Positions 16,604-25,432 of a stretch of 52,907 nucleotides of DNA are shown here, piece after piece. The stretch comes from Chloroflexota bacterium (GTDB taxonomy: Bacteria; Chloroflexota; Dehalococcoidia; UBA3495), in contig JADFNR010000005.1 of assembly GCA_022563275.1 (NCBI GenBank), forward strand, positions 1-52,907, written 5' to 3'. The notes under the pieces were generated by a model. The model ran no database searches, was not told where the DNA came from, and saw nothing but the letters and a program-made list of their open reading frames with translations. Numbering within the stretch: the first letter of the stretch is position 1; every line of letters begins with the position of its first letter. The position numbers and the translations under genes are program-made.

Positions 16604-17206
16604 TTAGTCTTCGAAGTGGAATGGGCCTGAAACGGCATTGTGGTCTTTCAGATCGATGTTGATGTTCAGCGCGGGGACATTTGCCCGGTAACTCGTGGCC
16701 TTCCCCACATACGCCGGCGTGCCCGGTATGGTGCTGAATACGGTGTCGTAAAGGGCCGATTCCTTACCCGTGGCTCCTTTGTAGGCCACTATCTCGGCCT
16801 CAGCTGCATCTCCGATCTTGACCGATCCCGAGACGCCTTCAATTTCGAAGGTGATAGGTACCCGCTCCACGCCTACAACTTCCCCGATCAACTTAACCAG
16901 GTCCGCCACGGGGCCGCCCAGCTTACCAGTAAACAGGTTCAGTAGAGCTTCTTCCTGTTGTGGCGTGCTCTTGTCATCGATGTACACCATGGCGCGCCAG
17001 TTTCCCGCAAGTACGTTGCCCGGGATATCCATCACTCCGGCAAACGTCAGACCCGCCACGTCTACACCGTCGATAGTGCCCTTGTCGAAATGCCACGCCA
17101 TTATGGATTGACAATCCCCATTATCTGGGTCCTCGCCCACCCAGCATGGACAGAGGATGTTACAGGTACAGACTTCCAAGAGCGCTCCATCTAGATTGTA
17201 AGCCAT
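16604..17206 (-). CDS. DUF1326 domain protein
   Basis: A 200-residue protein of the DUF1326 family. The N-terminal cysteine cluster is typical: LLEVCTCNILCPCWVGEDP (C13, C15, C19, C21), followed by GDCQSIMAWHFDKG and VDVAGLTFAGVMDIPG. The rest is beta-rich and ends NAVSGPFHFED. The function of the family is unknown; the four cysteines suggest metal binding. It is the first gene of a two-gene unit with the DUF2182 membrane protein (6-bp spacing). GGGAGG stands ten bases before the ATG. Confidence 0.88.
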   Translation of the reverse strand: MAYNLDGALLEVCTCNILCPCWVGEDPDNGDCQSIMAWHFDKGTIDGVDVAGLTFAGVMDIPGNVLAGNWRAMVYIDDKSTPQQEEALLNLFTGKLGGPVADLVKLIGEVVGVERVPITFEIEGVSGSVKIGDAAEAEIVAYKGATGKESALYDTVFSTIPGTPAYVGKATSYRANVPALNINIDLKDHNAVSGPFHFED

Positions 17207-17476
17207 CGATTGTGCCTCCCATTACGGAATACTTCCAGGTAATAACTCTAACCGCCGAGTTGAGAGCCAGATTTTACGGACTTACAGGGTTGGTGTCAAT
17301 CTATTTCGTCGCGATGTGGTCAACAACTTACGAGCCCGGAATACACACGGCGTCATTGTTGATACTTCCGATGCAAATTCGTGGGCCTCAGGGCTGAATC
17401 TTGGCTAGAGCGGTATTGCTCGCCCGATGAGATAAACGCGGATGCTGGATGGGAGCAAATGATCTAGCCTAAAGCC

Positions 17477-19792
17477 TCATCCGCCCTTGGATTCAATGGC
17501 GGCAAGGATGACGTCGGGGGTCATGGGCAGGTCGCGCATCGGGACGCCGATGGCATTGGAGACGGCGATGGCCATGGCAGGCAATGGAGGGATGATCGGC
17601 GCCTCGCCGACGCCCCGCAACCCAAACGGGTGCTTCGGATTCGGGACCTCGATCATCACCGTGTCGATCATGGGCACATCCAGCGAAGTGGGCATGCGGT
17701 AGTCCAGGAAACTGGAGTTCAGCATGGCGCCGTTCTCGTCGTAGACGTATCCCTCGTTCAGCGCCCAGCCGATCCCCTGGACCGATCCGCCTTGGATCTG
17801 GCCTTCCACGTAGGCCGGGTGAACAGCGGTGCCCACATCCATGAAGGCGGTGAATCGCAGGATGTCGACCTTACCGGTCTCGGGGTCCACCGCCACGTCC
17901 ACCAGGTTGCCCGCGATGACGGGCCCGCTCCCTGGAGACGCGACCGAAACCGAACAGGTGACCGGGCCGCCGGTCCGCATCAGCCGCGCCGATAGGTCTT
18001 TGAAGCTGATGGTGTCTTCGGTCTTGGCGCAGAGGAAGGTGCCGTGGTCAAAGGAGATGTCTTCATCCTCCATCTCCCAGATGATGGCGGCCCGGGCCTT
18101 CATCAGCCGGATGATCTCTTCGGCGGCCTGGATCGCGGCGAGGCCGGTGTCGAACGCGGTGCGGCTGCCACCGGTGACCCCGGTCCAGCCGATGGTGTCG
18201 GTGTCCACTACGGTCGGCGACACGTCCTCCGCCCTCAGTCCGAGGACCTCGGCGGCCTGCATGGCGACCGCGGTCCGGGAACCGCCGATGTCCACCGAGC
18301 CGGTGATCAGGTTTATGGTGCCGTCGCTGTTGACGTTGATGGTGGCCGATGATGCCTGTCCGCCCTGCCACCGGTACCCGATCGCCACTCCCCGGCCACG
18401 GTTGGGGCCGCCGAGCGCGGTCTGATAGTGGGGATGGGCCTTCATCGCCTCTTCCATCTCCCGGACGCCGAAATGGGGGTGTGCCACGCCGTTGGGCATC
18501 CGGTCGCCTTCTTTGACGGCGTTGATCAACCGGAAATCGATGGGGTCGATGCCCAATTTTTCGGCCAACTCGTCGATGACCGGCTCAACGGAGAACGCAC
18601 CCTGGGGTTGGCCGGGAGCCCTATAAGCCTGGACCTTCTGTTTGTTGCAGACCACGTCATAGCCGTCGATCAGAAGGTTCTCGATGTTGTAAGCCCCGGT
18701 GGCGCACAGGGTCCCTCCCCCCACCGCGGAACCGGGGTAGGCGCCGGCCTCGAAGGCCATCCACAGTTGGGCGGCGGTGATCTTGCCGTCCTTGGTTGCG
18801 CCGATCTTCGTGCGCATTCGTGACGCCGACGCTGGGCCGGTGCCCTCAAAGACGTCTTTGCGGGACATGACCACCTGCACGGGCCGGCCGCTCTTCTTGG
18901 AAAGGACTGCTGCCACCGGTTCCAGGTAGGTGATTATCTTGGCCCCGAAGCCGCCGCCGATCTCAGTTGGGACCACCCTGATCAGCGATTCGGGGATATC
19001 CAGGATGGAGGCGCAGGCTGACCGTACGGCGAATGAACCCTGGGTGCAGGTCCAGATGGTGAGGCGTCCGTCTCCGGCCCAGGTCGCGGTTGCCGCGTGG
19101 GGCTCGATGTAACCCTGGTGGACCGTCTGGGTGGTGAATTCCCGTTCGACGATCACGTCGGCTTCTTTGAAACCCTTCTCCACGTCCCCTAATTTATGTT
19201 GGACATGGCTGGCGATGTTGCTCTTCACCCCGGTGTCGTCGCCCTTGTGGAACCGATCTAATCTGAAATAGGTGGTCAGGTTATCGTGGAGCAGCGGAGC
19301 GTCCTCTTTCATGGCCTCGTCAAGAGTGAGCACCGGCTTCAGGACTTCATAATCAATCTCGATCAACTCCAGGGCCTGCTCTGCGATGTGTGGGCTGGTG
19401 GCCGAAACGGCGGCCACGGCATGTCCTTGGTAGAGGGCCTTGCCGGCGGCCATGACATTCTCCGCAATGAGGCGTGCGTTGCCTTGAATCTCGGCCAAGT
19501 CAATCATCTTATCGGCTATGATGGGGAAGTCCTTGGACGTGACCACCGCGGTGACACCGGTCAGGGCCTCAGCCTTGGCGGTGTCGATGGACCTGATCCG
19601 GGCGTGTGCGTGGGGGCTGCGCAGCACCTTGCCGTGCAGCATGCCCGAGAGTTGGACGTCGGCGCCATACTTCGCTGCCCCGATGACTTTGTCCACGCCG
19701 TCGTGCCGGATGGGCCGGGTTCCCACAACGTCGTATTGACTGGCTTCCTCGGATTGCGGGACGGATTGTTGGCTACCGGTGGTCGTCGTCAT
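17477..19792 (-). CDS. Solitary molybdenum hydroxylase large subunit (XDH/CoxL family)
   Basis: A 771-residue molybdopterin-cytosine-dinucleotide-type subunit of the xanthine/aldehyde/CO dehydrogenase family. It hydroxylates or oxidises carbon centres at a Mo-oxo/sulfido site. Seen: IRHDGVDKVIGAAKYGADV (first domain), IGGGFGAKIITYLEP (Mo domain), QAYRAPGQPQGAFSVEP where AYRAPG is the active-site loop, and GLRGVGEAP with the catalytic Glu intact. The ATG at 19792 is preceded by a perfect GGAGG. No FAD or 2Fe-2S subunit gene adjoins it, so those must be supplied in trans, perhaps by the operon at 24-28 kb. The active-site loop is unlike the AYxCSFR of form I CO dehydrogenase, so CO is not the likely substrate. 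Confidence 0.92.
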   Translation of the reverse strand: MTTTTGSQQSVPQSEEASQYDVVGTRPIRHDGVDKVIGAAKYGADVQLSGMLHGKVLRSPHAHARIRSIDTAKAEALTGVTAVVTSKDFPIIADKMIDLAEIQGNARLIAENVMAAGKALYQGHAVAAVSATSPHIAEQALELIEIDYEVLKPVLTLDEAMKEDAPLLHDNLTTYFRLDRFHKGDDTGVKSNIASHVQHKLGDVEKGFKEADVIVEREFTTQTVHQGYIEPHAATATWAGDGRLTIWTCTQGSFAVRSACASILDIPESLIRVVPTEIGGGFGAKIITYLEPVAAVLSKKSGRPVQVVMSRKDVFEGTGPASASRMRTKIGATKDGKITAAQLWMAFEAGAYPGSAVGGGTLCATGAYNIENLLIDGYDVVCNKQKVQAYRAPGQPQGAFSVEPVIDELAEKLGIDPIDFRLINAVKEGDRMPNGVAHPHFGVREMEEAMKAHPHYQTALGGPNRGRGVAIGYRWQGGQASSATINVNSDGTINLITGSVDIGGSRTAVAMQAAEVLGLRAEDVSPTVVDTDTIGWTGVTGGSRTAFDTGLAAIQAAEEIIRLMKARAAIIWEMEDEDISFDHGTFLCAKTEDTISFKDLSARLMRTGGPVTCSVSVASPGSGPVIAGNLVDVAVDPETGKVDILRFTAFMDVGTAVHPAYVEGQIQGGSVQGIGWALNEGYVYDENGAMLNSSFLDYRMPTSLDVPMIDTVMIEVPNPKHPFGLRGVGEAPIIPPLPAMAIAVSNAIGVPMRDLPMTPDVILAAIESKGG

Positions 19793-19961
19793 TATTCCTC
19801 CAATACTGGCGGGCGTGGGCCCGGCTGAGGTTTTAGCTGGGTGTGAATCTGGCTGAACGCGGATCATGGGCCGGAGACTCCGCGTCCCACTATATCTCTG
19901 GGAGCGTGGAAGTCAATCGTGGGATCCTGGGATTCCCTGGGGAGTTTTTCTGGTAAGAGAC

Positions 19962-20921
19962 CTAGCTCCGCAACTGAGGCAGTACCTCCTTGCCGCAGAG
20001 TTCCAGTTGGCCGGCCTGGTCCGGGCCGCCGAAGCGGATCACCAGGGTCTGGGCGCCGGCGTCGATGAAACCTTTTAACCAACCGATCGCCTCTTGTACA
20101 TTGCCGGTGAAAACGCTCTGGGAACGCGCCATGGTCTCAAACGGCATGCTGTAGTAGCCCTCGATGAACTCCCGCATCTCCCGGTCGGCCTGGGCCTTGT
20201 CCTCGTTGATGTTCAGGGTCGTGTACAGGGCGCGGTGCAGACGGCCGGCGTCGTCGCCCGATTCCTTGGCCAGGGCTTCGATCTGCCGCCACCCTTGGGT
20301 GAACGCCTCCGGCGAGGTGGAGTTGGGGAACCAGCCGTCGCCGATCTTCAGCATTCGCCGCTGGGGCTTCTCGACGCTGGCCGCCATCCAGATGGGAACG
20401 CCCCCTTTCTGTACCGGGCGCAGACCCAAGCTGATAGCGTCCAACTGGAAGTGGCGGCCATTGAAGGTGACCTCGGGTTCGGTCCAGAGCTTTCGCATGA
20501 CGGTCACGCACTCTTCGAAGATGCTGACCCGGTGCCGGAAGGACACACCACAGGCGTTGAATTCCTTCTCCACCGCCGGCGTCTTGCTGGCGATACCCAC
20601 GCCGAGGATGACCCGGCCCTGGGAGATGATGTCCAGGTTGGCGACCTCATTGGCCAGGACCACCGGGTTGCGCAGGGCGGGCAGAAACACGGCCGTGCCC
20701 AACTTTACCCGCTTGGTGCGCCCAGCGATGGCCGCCAGGGTGCTGAGAGCCTCCAAACGAGGCCGGGCCAGCACGCTGTCTCCGCACCAGACCGAGTCAA
20801 ACCCGTGTCCCTCGGCCCGTTCTGCCAGGTCGATCATAGACGCAAAGTCGGGGTTTCCGGGGGCCATGACCACCTCACGGGTGGGGAGCAGGTAGCCGAA
20901 AGAAGTCTCTGCGTTCGCCAT
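19962..20921 (-). CDS. LLM-class flavin (probably F420- or FMN-dependent) oxidoreductase
   Basis: A 319-residue luciferase-like TIM-barrel oxidoreductase. The N-terminus has SFGYLLPTREVVM, then AERAEGHGFDSVWCGDSVL, TKRVKLGTAVFLPALRNPVVLANEVANLDIISQGRV in pieces matching the family core, and VPIWMAASVEKPQRRM. The final residues LVIRFGGPDQ match the subgroup often annotated as F420-dependent. The ATG at 20921 has GAGG upstream; the 25 residues before it are not conserved. It lies 169 bp upstream of the solitary Mo hydroxylase on the same strand and may be co-transcribed with it. Confidence 0.9.
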   Translation of the reverse strand: MANAETSFGYLLPTREVVMAPGNPDFASMIDLAERAEGHGFDSVWCGDSVLARPRLEALSTLAAIAGRTKRVKLGTAVFLPALRNPVVLANEVANLDIISQGRVILGVGIASKTPAVEKEFNACGVSFRHRVSIFEECVTVMRKLWTEPEVTFNGRHFQLDAISLGLRPVQKGGVPIWMAASVEKPQRRMLKIGDGWFPNSTSPEAFTQGWRQIEALAKESGDDAGRLHRALYTTLNINEDKAQADREMREFIEGYYSMPFETMARSQSVFTGNVQEAIGWLKGFIDAGAQTLVIRFGGPDQAGQLELCGKEVLPQLRS

Positions 20922-21057
20922 GCTTGGGCCTCGCTTTCGATACAGATGGGTGGCGCGATATGCGTGTCCCGCCGAACATGGAGACCGGCGGGACACGCCT
21001 GGTTGGCCCTAGATTATAGCTTGCTTGGAAAGGGACCGTGAAGGAAATCCCTCCGGC

Positions 21058-22395
21058 CTAATCTTCGCGCCGCAGCCCCATCCGGTACGCCGCGTAAAGC
21101 AGCAACCCCAGAACTATCACCAGGGCCACGCTGCCCAAGGGAGCGAAGATGGCCAGATCGCGGCCCAAGGTTGACGGCTCTTGCTCGCCAAACATTATGT
21201 CCAGACGGGCGTTGGGTTCTTCGGGCTCCGTTCCCGGCGCAACGGGATCTCCGGCTTTGCCCTCGCGGACCTCCTTGGAGACCAGAACGCCTTGGCCCTC
21301 CACGGCGGCGACCAGCAGGTTGAAGTCTTGGGAAAAGACCCGGACCGTCATCACCGCCCGTTGGCGCCCGTCTTGGATGGACGTGAATACCTGGTCAACC
21401 TCCCCATTCACTTGGGACACGACGCCCTTGACCGCGGCGACGCTGCCGGTTACATCCGATGTGTCGATGCTCAGCGAACCCGACGGCGCTTGTGCGTTGT
21501 CTCTCTGGGGCGGGGTCAGGAATACGGTGATGGCGGCCAGGTCTACCCGCCGTTCCAGAAAGTTCAGTTGGCCCTGGACCCGCTCCAATTCGGTGCGCAC
21601 CCGGCTCAACTCCTGCTCGATGATCAGGACCTCGCTGATCTTGTCCGCCCGGTCCAACAGGGAGAGCAAGCTCAGTTCCTGTCGCTGGGCGCTCTTCAGG
21701 CGGGCTTCCAGGTCGATGAAGCGTTCAGTTACGTCTTCGCTCCCGGCGTTCTCGGTCTGCACCTTGCCCAAGGCCTTTATCTGTTCGAACACCGAGAAAA
21801 ATTCATCCTGGGGGACCCGGACCGTCAGGGTAAACTCTTGAAACTCATCCACGCCGTGACTGGAGAGTTGTTCGACAAACCCGCCCGCGCCCTCGGCGAT
21901 CGCCCGGACACGTGCCGCCGCGGTTGGTACATCTGGGACTTCCACGGACATGGAGCCTTGGGATATGACCTGCCGCAGACCCATGGCTGCCGCGACGTCG
22001 AGGCTGGTCCCGCCGGTGGTTTGTAAGGCCGGTTCTTCAACGGCCGCCCTGGCATACCCTAGTTCCGGTGAGCCTTTAAAGGCGTCGTTGGTGACGGTCA
22101 CCGACATCTGGCTGTCACCTCCGAAGCCGCCCATGTCAGCGGCTGGCGCCGGCGCCATTGACCGCACTAAACCGTCATCGAATCCTTCCCCGAATAGGCC
22201 GGGCTCGATGGTTGAGAACGAATCGCCGCCACCCGCCCACGGCCCAGCCGCGAACATCCAAGTCAAGAACACGGCGAACGCCACGGCAAACACCGCGGCT
22301 ATTCTCAGTAAGGAAATTTTGTTTAAAGGCAGTTTTGGTCCCAGACCCGGCCAAAACCGGCCTCGCGAGATCGGTGAAGTTGCAGAGTAGCTCAT
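21058..22395 (-). CDS. DUF4349 domain membrane-anchored protein
   Basis: A 445-residue protein of the DUF4349 family, which has one N-terminal and one C-terminal membrane segment flanking an exported domain. The N-terminal anchor is around ISLLRIAAVFAVAFAVFLTW and the C-terminal one around IFAPLGSVALVIVLGLLLY. The conserved core includes QGSMSVEVPDVPTAAARVRA, GGFVEQLSSHG, LTVRVPQDEFFSVFEQIKAL and the coiled-coil region EVLIIEQELSRVRTELERVQ with a W/LNFLERRVDLA motif. The function is unknown; a role in envelope organisation is often assumed. The ATG at 22395 has GGAG upstream; the 47 residues upstream of it in frame look non-coding. Confidence 0.88.
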   Translation of the reverse strand: MSYSATSPISRGRFWPGLGPKLPLNKISLLRIAAVFAVAFAVFLTWMFAAGPWAGGGDSFSTIEPGLFGEGFDDGLVRSMAPAPAADMGGFGGDSQMSVTVTNDAFKGSPELGYARAAVEEPALQTTGGTSLDVAAAMGLRQVISQGSMSVEVPDVPTAAARVRAIAEGAGGFVEQLSSHGVDEFQEFTLTVRVPQDEFFSVFEQIKALGKVQTENAGSEDVTERFIDLEARLKSAQRQELSLLSLLDRADKISEVLIIEQELSRVRTELERVQGQLNFLERRVDLAAITVFLTPPQRDNAQAPSGSLSIDTSDVTGSVAAVKGVVSQVNGEVDQVFTSIQDGRQRAVMTVRVFSQDFNLLVAAVEGQGVLVSKEVREGKAGDPVAPGTEPEEPNARLDIMFGEQEPSTLGRDLAIFAPLGSVALVIVLGLLLYAAYRMGLRRED

Positions 22396-22735
22396 CAGGG
22401 TCTCCTTCCCGTGCCGGATTTTTAACGCCGGCGGCATCGCGCTTGAGATAGGTGTCAAAAAGCTAGACGGAAAGGGGCTGGGAAAAGTTCCCTGAGGAGT
22501 TGACGGGTGGCCGGGGATTGGACCTGCCCGCCTCATCTGATCGTAGTAGGATCGACGAGGTTTGAGCTTCGTTAGATATAGGGAGCGATAATTAGAATCT
22601 CAATTCCGGTGGTCCAAAGGTAGTAAACTAACGAATCGCTGGAAGAGGACATTCTTCCTCAGTTGCCGGCGCCGCTACGATGCGCTGCTTTGCATGTCAA
22701 AATAATTCCAACTTGAGAGCAGAGGAGGGTCCACT
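22396..22735. other. Divergent promoter gap, nothing recognised
   Basis: About 340 bp between divergent genes (DUF4349 and cupin). It should hold both promoters. I see no gene, repeat or riboswitch in it. Confidence 0.5.
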
Positions 22736-23089
22736 GTGCCTAAAGAAGAACGGGAGTTTTTCCACCATGACGCCGTGTCTTGGACGCCTGTGGCCGACGG
22801 CTCAGGCGCGGCGGGCGAAGGCATGACGGAAAAGATATTGAATTTCGACCACGAGGCGGGAGTATCCACCAGAATGCTGCGGTTCTCGCCGGGGGTGGAA
22901 ACCGACGAAGTGATCACCCATGATTTTTGGGAAGAAGTCTACATCATAGAGGGTGAACTCCACGACAAGTCGATCAACAAGACATTCAGTAGCGGAATGT
23001 CTGCCTGCCGTCCGCCGGGCATGCCCCATGGCCCGTATACATCGCCCATCGGATGCACCACATTCGAGGTGCGGTATTACCGCAAATAG
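22736..23089 (+). CDS. Cupin-domain protein
   Basis: A 117-residue single cupin barrel. The first motif is THDFWEEVYIIEGELHD, in place of the classic G(X)5HXH(X)3,4E(X)6G, and the second is PPGMPHGPYTSPIGC, with a His ligand. The reduced number of His residues makes catalysis uncertain; ChrR- or ARD-like metal binding is possible. The start is a GTG preceded by AGAGGAGGG. It is followed by a 318-bp gap and then a convergent VOC gene. Confidence 0.82.
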   Translation: MPKEEREFFHHDAVSWTPVADGSGAAGEGMTEKILNFDHEAGVSTRMLRFSPGVETDEVITHDFWEEVYIIEGELHDKSINKTFSSGMSACRPPGMPHGPYTSPIGCTTFEVRYYRK

Positions 23090-23407
23090 CCAAAGGGAAA
23101 ACGGGTCCAGCTAAAACGAAGCGTACTTGCGTACCGTTCTTAACCAGGAATTCGTCCGGCTTCGAAGGGGAACATAAAACTGCTGGTGGTCGTCAGAAAG
23201 ATGTAGAGACGTGAGAGGGACGGATCCCTCCCCAAAAGCCATGAGGCCCAGCGGGCTCACACGCCAGCATCCGCGGCGGCTAACAAGCAAGTAGGGTTGC
23301 AAGGGCCTGGTTAGCCCAGCTTGGGAGTTCCGGATGGTGGAGGTTACGAGGTTTTCTGGGTAAAGAGGCTTGCTTAAGCGAGACCACGGACTGGGGCAGC
23401 GTGTTAT
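23090..23407. other. Gap between convergent genes with short hairpins
   Basis: About 320 bp holding no gene that I can support. A few local palindromes are visible, for example GAGGGA-CGGA-TCCCTC near 23215 and GAGGCCC/GGGCTC near 23243. They could belong to transcription ends or to an RNA that I do not recognise. Confidence 0.4.
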
Positions 23408-23746
23408 CTAGATCGGCCAGCCTTCCACCGAAATGTCTACCCGGTAGCCTTCGGTGTCATAAATCATGCTTTCACCAACGGCGGCCGCCGAATTGGCCAC
23501 GGCCGTGGTTTCGGCGATCTCTTCGATCTGGTTGATGCTTTCCACCTGGAAACCGAAATGGTTGATGCCCCAGGGCATCTCGGAGCGGCTGATCAGCGCC
23601 ACGCCGACGTGGCCGTCGGAGAGATAGATCGTCCCGTTGGGGCCCCGGCTCTTCTCCTCCATTCCGAATACCCGCTTGTAGTATTCAGCCTCCTTGTCCC
23701 GGTCCTTTACGTTCAGGGCGATGTGGCGTATCCTCGGACGTTCCAT
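23408..23746 (-). CDS. Small VOC-superfamily protein
   Basis: A 112-residue vicinal-oxygen-chelate protein, one glyoxalase unit. It opens IRHIALNVKDRDKEAEYYKR with the metal-ligand His, has GINHFGFQVESINQIEEI as the second module start with another His, and ends DTEGYRVDISVEGW, where the expected C-terminal Glu is the final ligand. AAGGAG precedes the ATG by seven bases. It is divergent from the coxM-like gene, 229 bp away, so it may be co-regulated with that operon, but the substrate is unknown. Confidence 0.85.
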   Translation of the reverse strand: MERPRIRHIALNVKDRDKEAEYYKRVFGMEEKSRGPNGTIYLSDGHVGVALISRSEMPWGINHFGFQVESINQIEEIAETTAVANSAAAVGESMIYDTEGYRVDISVEGWPI

Positions 23747-23975
23747 ATTGCTGCTCCTTGGTCGATTCTTCCCCGAGACGGTTTCTTGGGGAGAGTATAG
23801 CCTCCCCTGGAGCGGGCAAGCAATCTATCCCCAGACCGGAGACCATTCCGGACGTATCAAACCGGCATCAACGTCTGGCTTGTCAGTCCGTGTGGCCCGG
23901 TCTATCATGTCCCCGACATCGCCCCGATGCCATCGGGGTGGCTCTTCATCCAGCCTGCCCAAGCGGGAACGCCAG

Positions 23976-24887
23976 TTGATACCCCCATTTAGAATGCACG
24001 AGCCCGAGACCGTGGCCGGCGCCGTTTCCCTGTTGGAACAGCACGGCGCCGATGCTTCGCTTTACGCAGGCGGCACCGAACTGCTATTGGCCATGAAAGA
24101 AGGGCTCCTGCGGTACAAGCATCTGATCAACCTGAAAACGGTTCCGGGATCCGATCGGCTGGTTTACGACCAGTCCGCCGGTGAACTCCAGATCGGCCCG
24201 GCGGTTACTCATCGGGCCTTGGAACAGTCTCCGGAAGTGGCGGCCCGGTTCCCCCTTATCGCCCAGGCCGAATCCAACGTGGCCAACGTCAGGGTGCGCA
24301 ATGTGGGCACCCTTTGCGGCAATCTATGCTTCGCCGAACCCCATTCCGACCCCGCGGCGTTCCTGCTCCTTTACGACGCCCACGCCGAGGCCCAAAGCGC
24401 CAGTGGCAGCAGGACGATCCCCTTGGACCAACTGGTCTTGGGTCCTTACGAGACCTGTTTGGAAGAGGGTGAGATGCTCACTTCGGTTTCCGTGCCCCAG
24501 TTTGGCCCAGAGATGAAGGCGGCCTACCAGAAATTCGGGTACCACCAACGTCCAACCCTGGGCTTGGGCGTAGCCGTCAGACTGGAAAATGGGTCGGTTG
24601 CCGAAGCCCGCATCGCCATCGGCTCAGTGGGGCCCAAGGCGGTACGGGCGCCCGAAGCTGAAGAGTTGCTTCTGGGCAAAGACGTCGGCGATCTTTTGGG
24701 AGCAGCGTCTAAATCGGGCGCATCGGTGTTGGACGAGGCCGGCCGGATGGCGGCCCAAGCGGTCCAGCCCATGGACGACCTGCACGGGGCCGCCGACTAC
24801 AAGGAGCACCTGGTCCGCGTTTTCCTGGAACGGGTGCTTGCCGAAGCAGTGGGGGCGGAGCCTGCGGTACAGCGGTCTGCGGCCTGA
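23976..24887 (+). CDS. Molybdenum hydroxylase FAD-binding (medium) subunit
   Basis: A 303-residue CoxM-type subunit that passes electrons from the 2Fe-2S subunit to an acceptor through FAD. FAD-binding motifs are SLYAGGTELLLAMKEG and NVRVRNVGTLCGNLCFAEPHSD. The C-terminal domain (MKAAYQKFGYHQRPTLGLGV and DDLHGAADYKEHLVRVFLER) is also typical. I choose a TTG at 23976, because the family usually begins with a P-x-F-x-x-H-x-P segment and this start keeps IPPFRMHEPET. The ATG at 23994 would remove part of it. The frame is open further upstream but shows no homology there. First gene of a four-gene unit; 17 bp to the next gene. Confidence 0.9.
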   Translation: MIPPFRMHEPETVAGAVSLLEQHGADASLYAGGTELLLAMKEGLLRYKHLINLKTVPGSDRLVYDQSAGELQIGPAVTHRALEQSPEVAARFPLIAQAESNVANVRVRNVGTLCGNLCFAEPHSDPAAFLLLYDAHAEAQSASGSRTIPLDQLVLGPYETCLEEGEMLTSVSVPQFGPEMKAAYQKFGYHQRPTLGLGVAVRLENGSVAEARIAIGSVGPKAVRAPEAEELLLGKDVGDLLGAASKSGASVLDEAGRMAAQAVQPMDDLHGAADYKEHLVRVFLERVLAEAVGAEPAVQRSAA

Positions 24888-24904
24888 ACGGCTAGAGAGG
24901 TATA

Positions 24905-25423
24905 TTGTCGAGCAACCATCAAGATAACGGGCACAGTTCCAATGGGTTCAAGGTCACCATCGACCTAACGGTTAATGGGCGCCGGGTATCCCTGGACATC
25001 CCGCCCCAACTGACGCTTTTGGACCTGCTCCGGGACCGGCTCAGCCTCAAGGGGGCCAAACGTTCCTGCGACCTGCAGGTGTGCGGCGCTTGCACCATCT
25101 TGGTGAACGGGGCGGCGGTCAGCGCCTGCACCTACCTGGCTTACGAAGCGCGGGGCGCGGAGGTGCTGACGATCGAGGGCATGGCCGACGGCAACCGCCT
25201 CCATCCGATACAGCAGGCTTTCATCGACAATGGCGCATTTCAGTGCGGCTTTTGTACGCCGGGTATGATCCTGGCCGCCAAGTCGCTGCTGGACGAAGTC
25301 CCCCAGCCCAGCGAGGAAAAAGTCAAAGAATACATGGAGGGCAACATCTGCCGCTGCACCGGCTACCGGAAGATCGTCGAGGCCATCCTGGATGCCGCCG
25401 GCAAGACCGGGGCAGAGGCTTAG
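24905..25423 (+). CDS. Molybdenum hydroxylase 2Fe-2S (small) subunit
   Basis: A 172-residue CoxS-type iron-sulphur subunit carrying two [2Fe-2S] clusters. The plant-type ferredoxin cluster is bound by the CDLQVCGACTILVNG segment with a fourth Cys at VSAC. The helical-domain cluster is bound by CGFCTPGM and CRCTGYRKIVEAI. The start is a TTG at 24905 with AGAGAGG just upstream. The first 15 residues are an unconserved hydrophilic extension. It sits between the FAD and Mo subunits, with 9 bp to the next gene. Confidence 0.95.
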   Translation: MSSNHQDNGHSSNGFKVTIDLTVNGRRVSLDIPPQLTLLDLLRDRLSLKGAKRSCDLQVCGACTILVNGAAVSACTYLAYEARGAEVLTIEGMADGNRLHPIQQAFIDNGAFQCGFCTPGMILAAKSLLDEVPQPSEEKVKEYMEGNICRCTGYRKIVEAILDAAGKTGAEA

Positions 25424-25432
25424 GGGAACAGC

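Noticed and set aside
23111..23302. 63-codon minus-strand frame in the gap between the cupin and VOC genes
   Set aside because: No ribosome site, no family resemblance, and it lies in a region of local hairpins.
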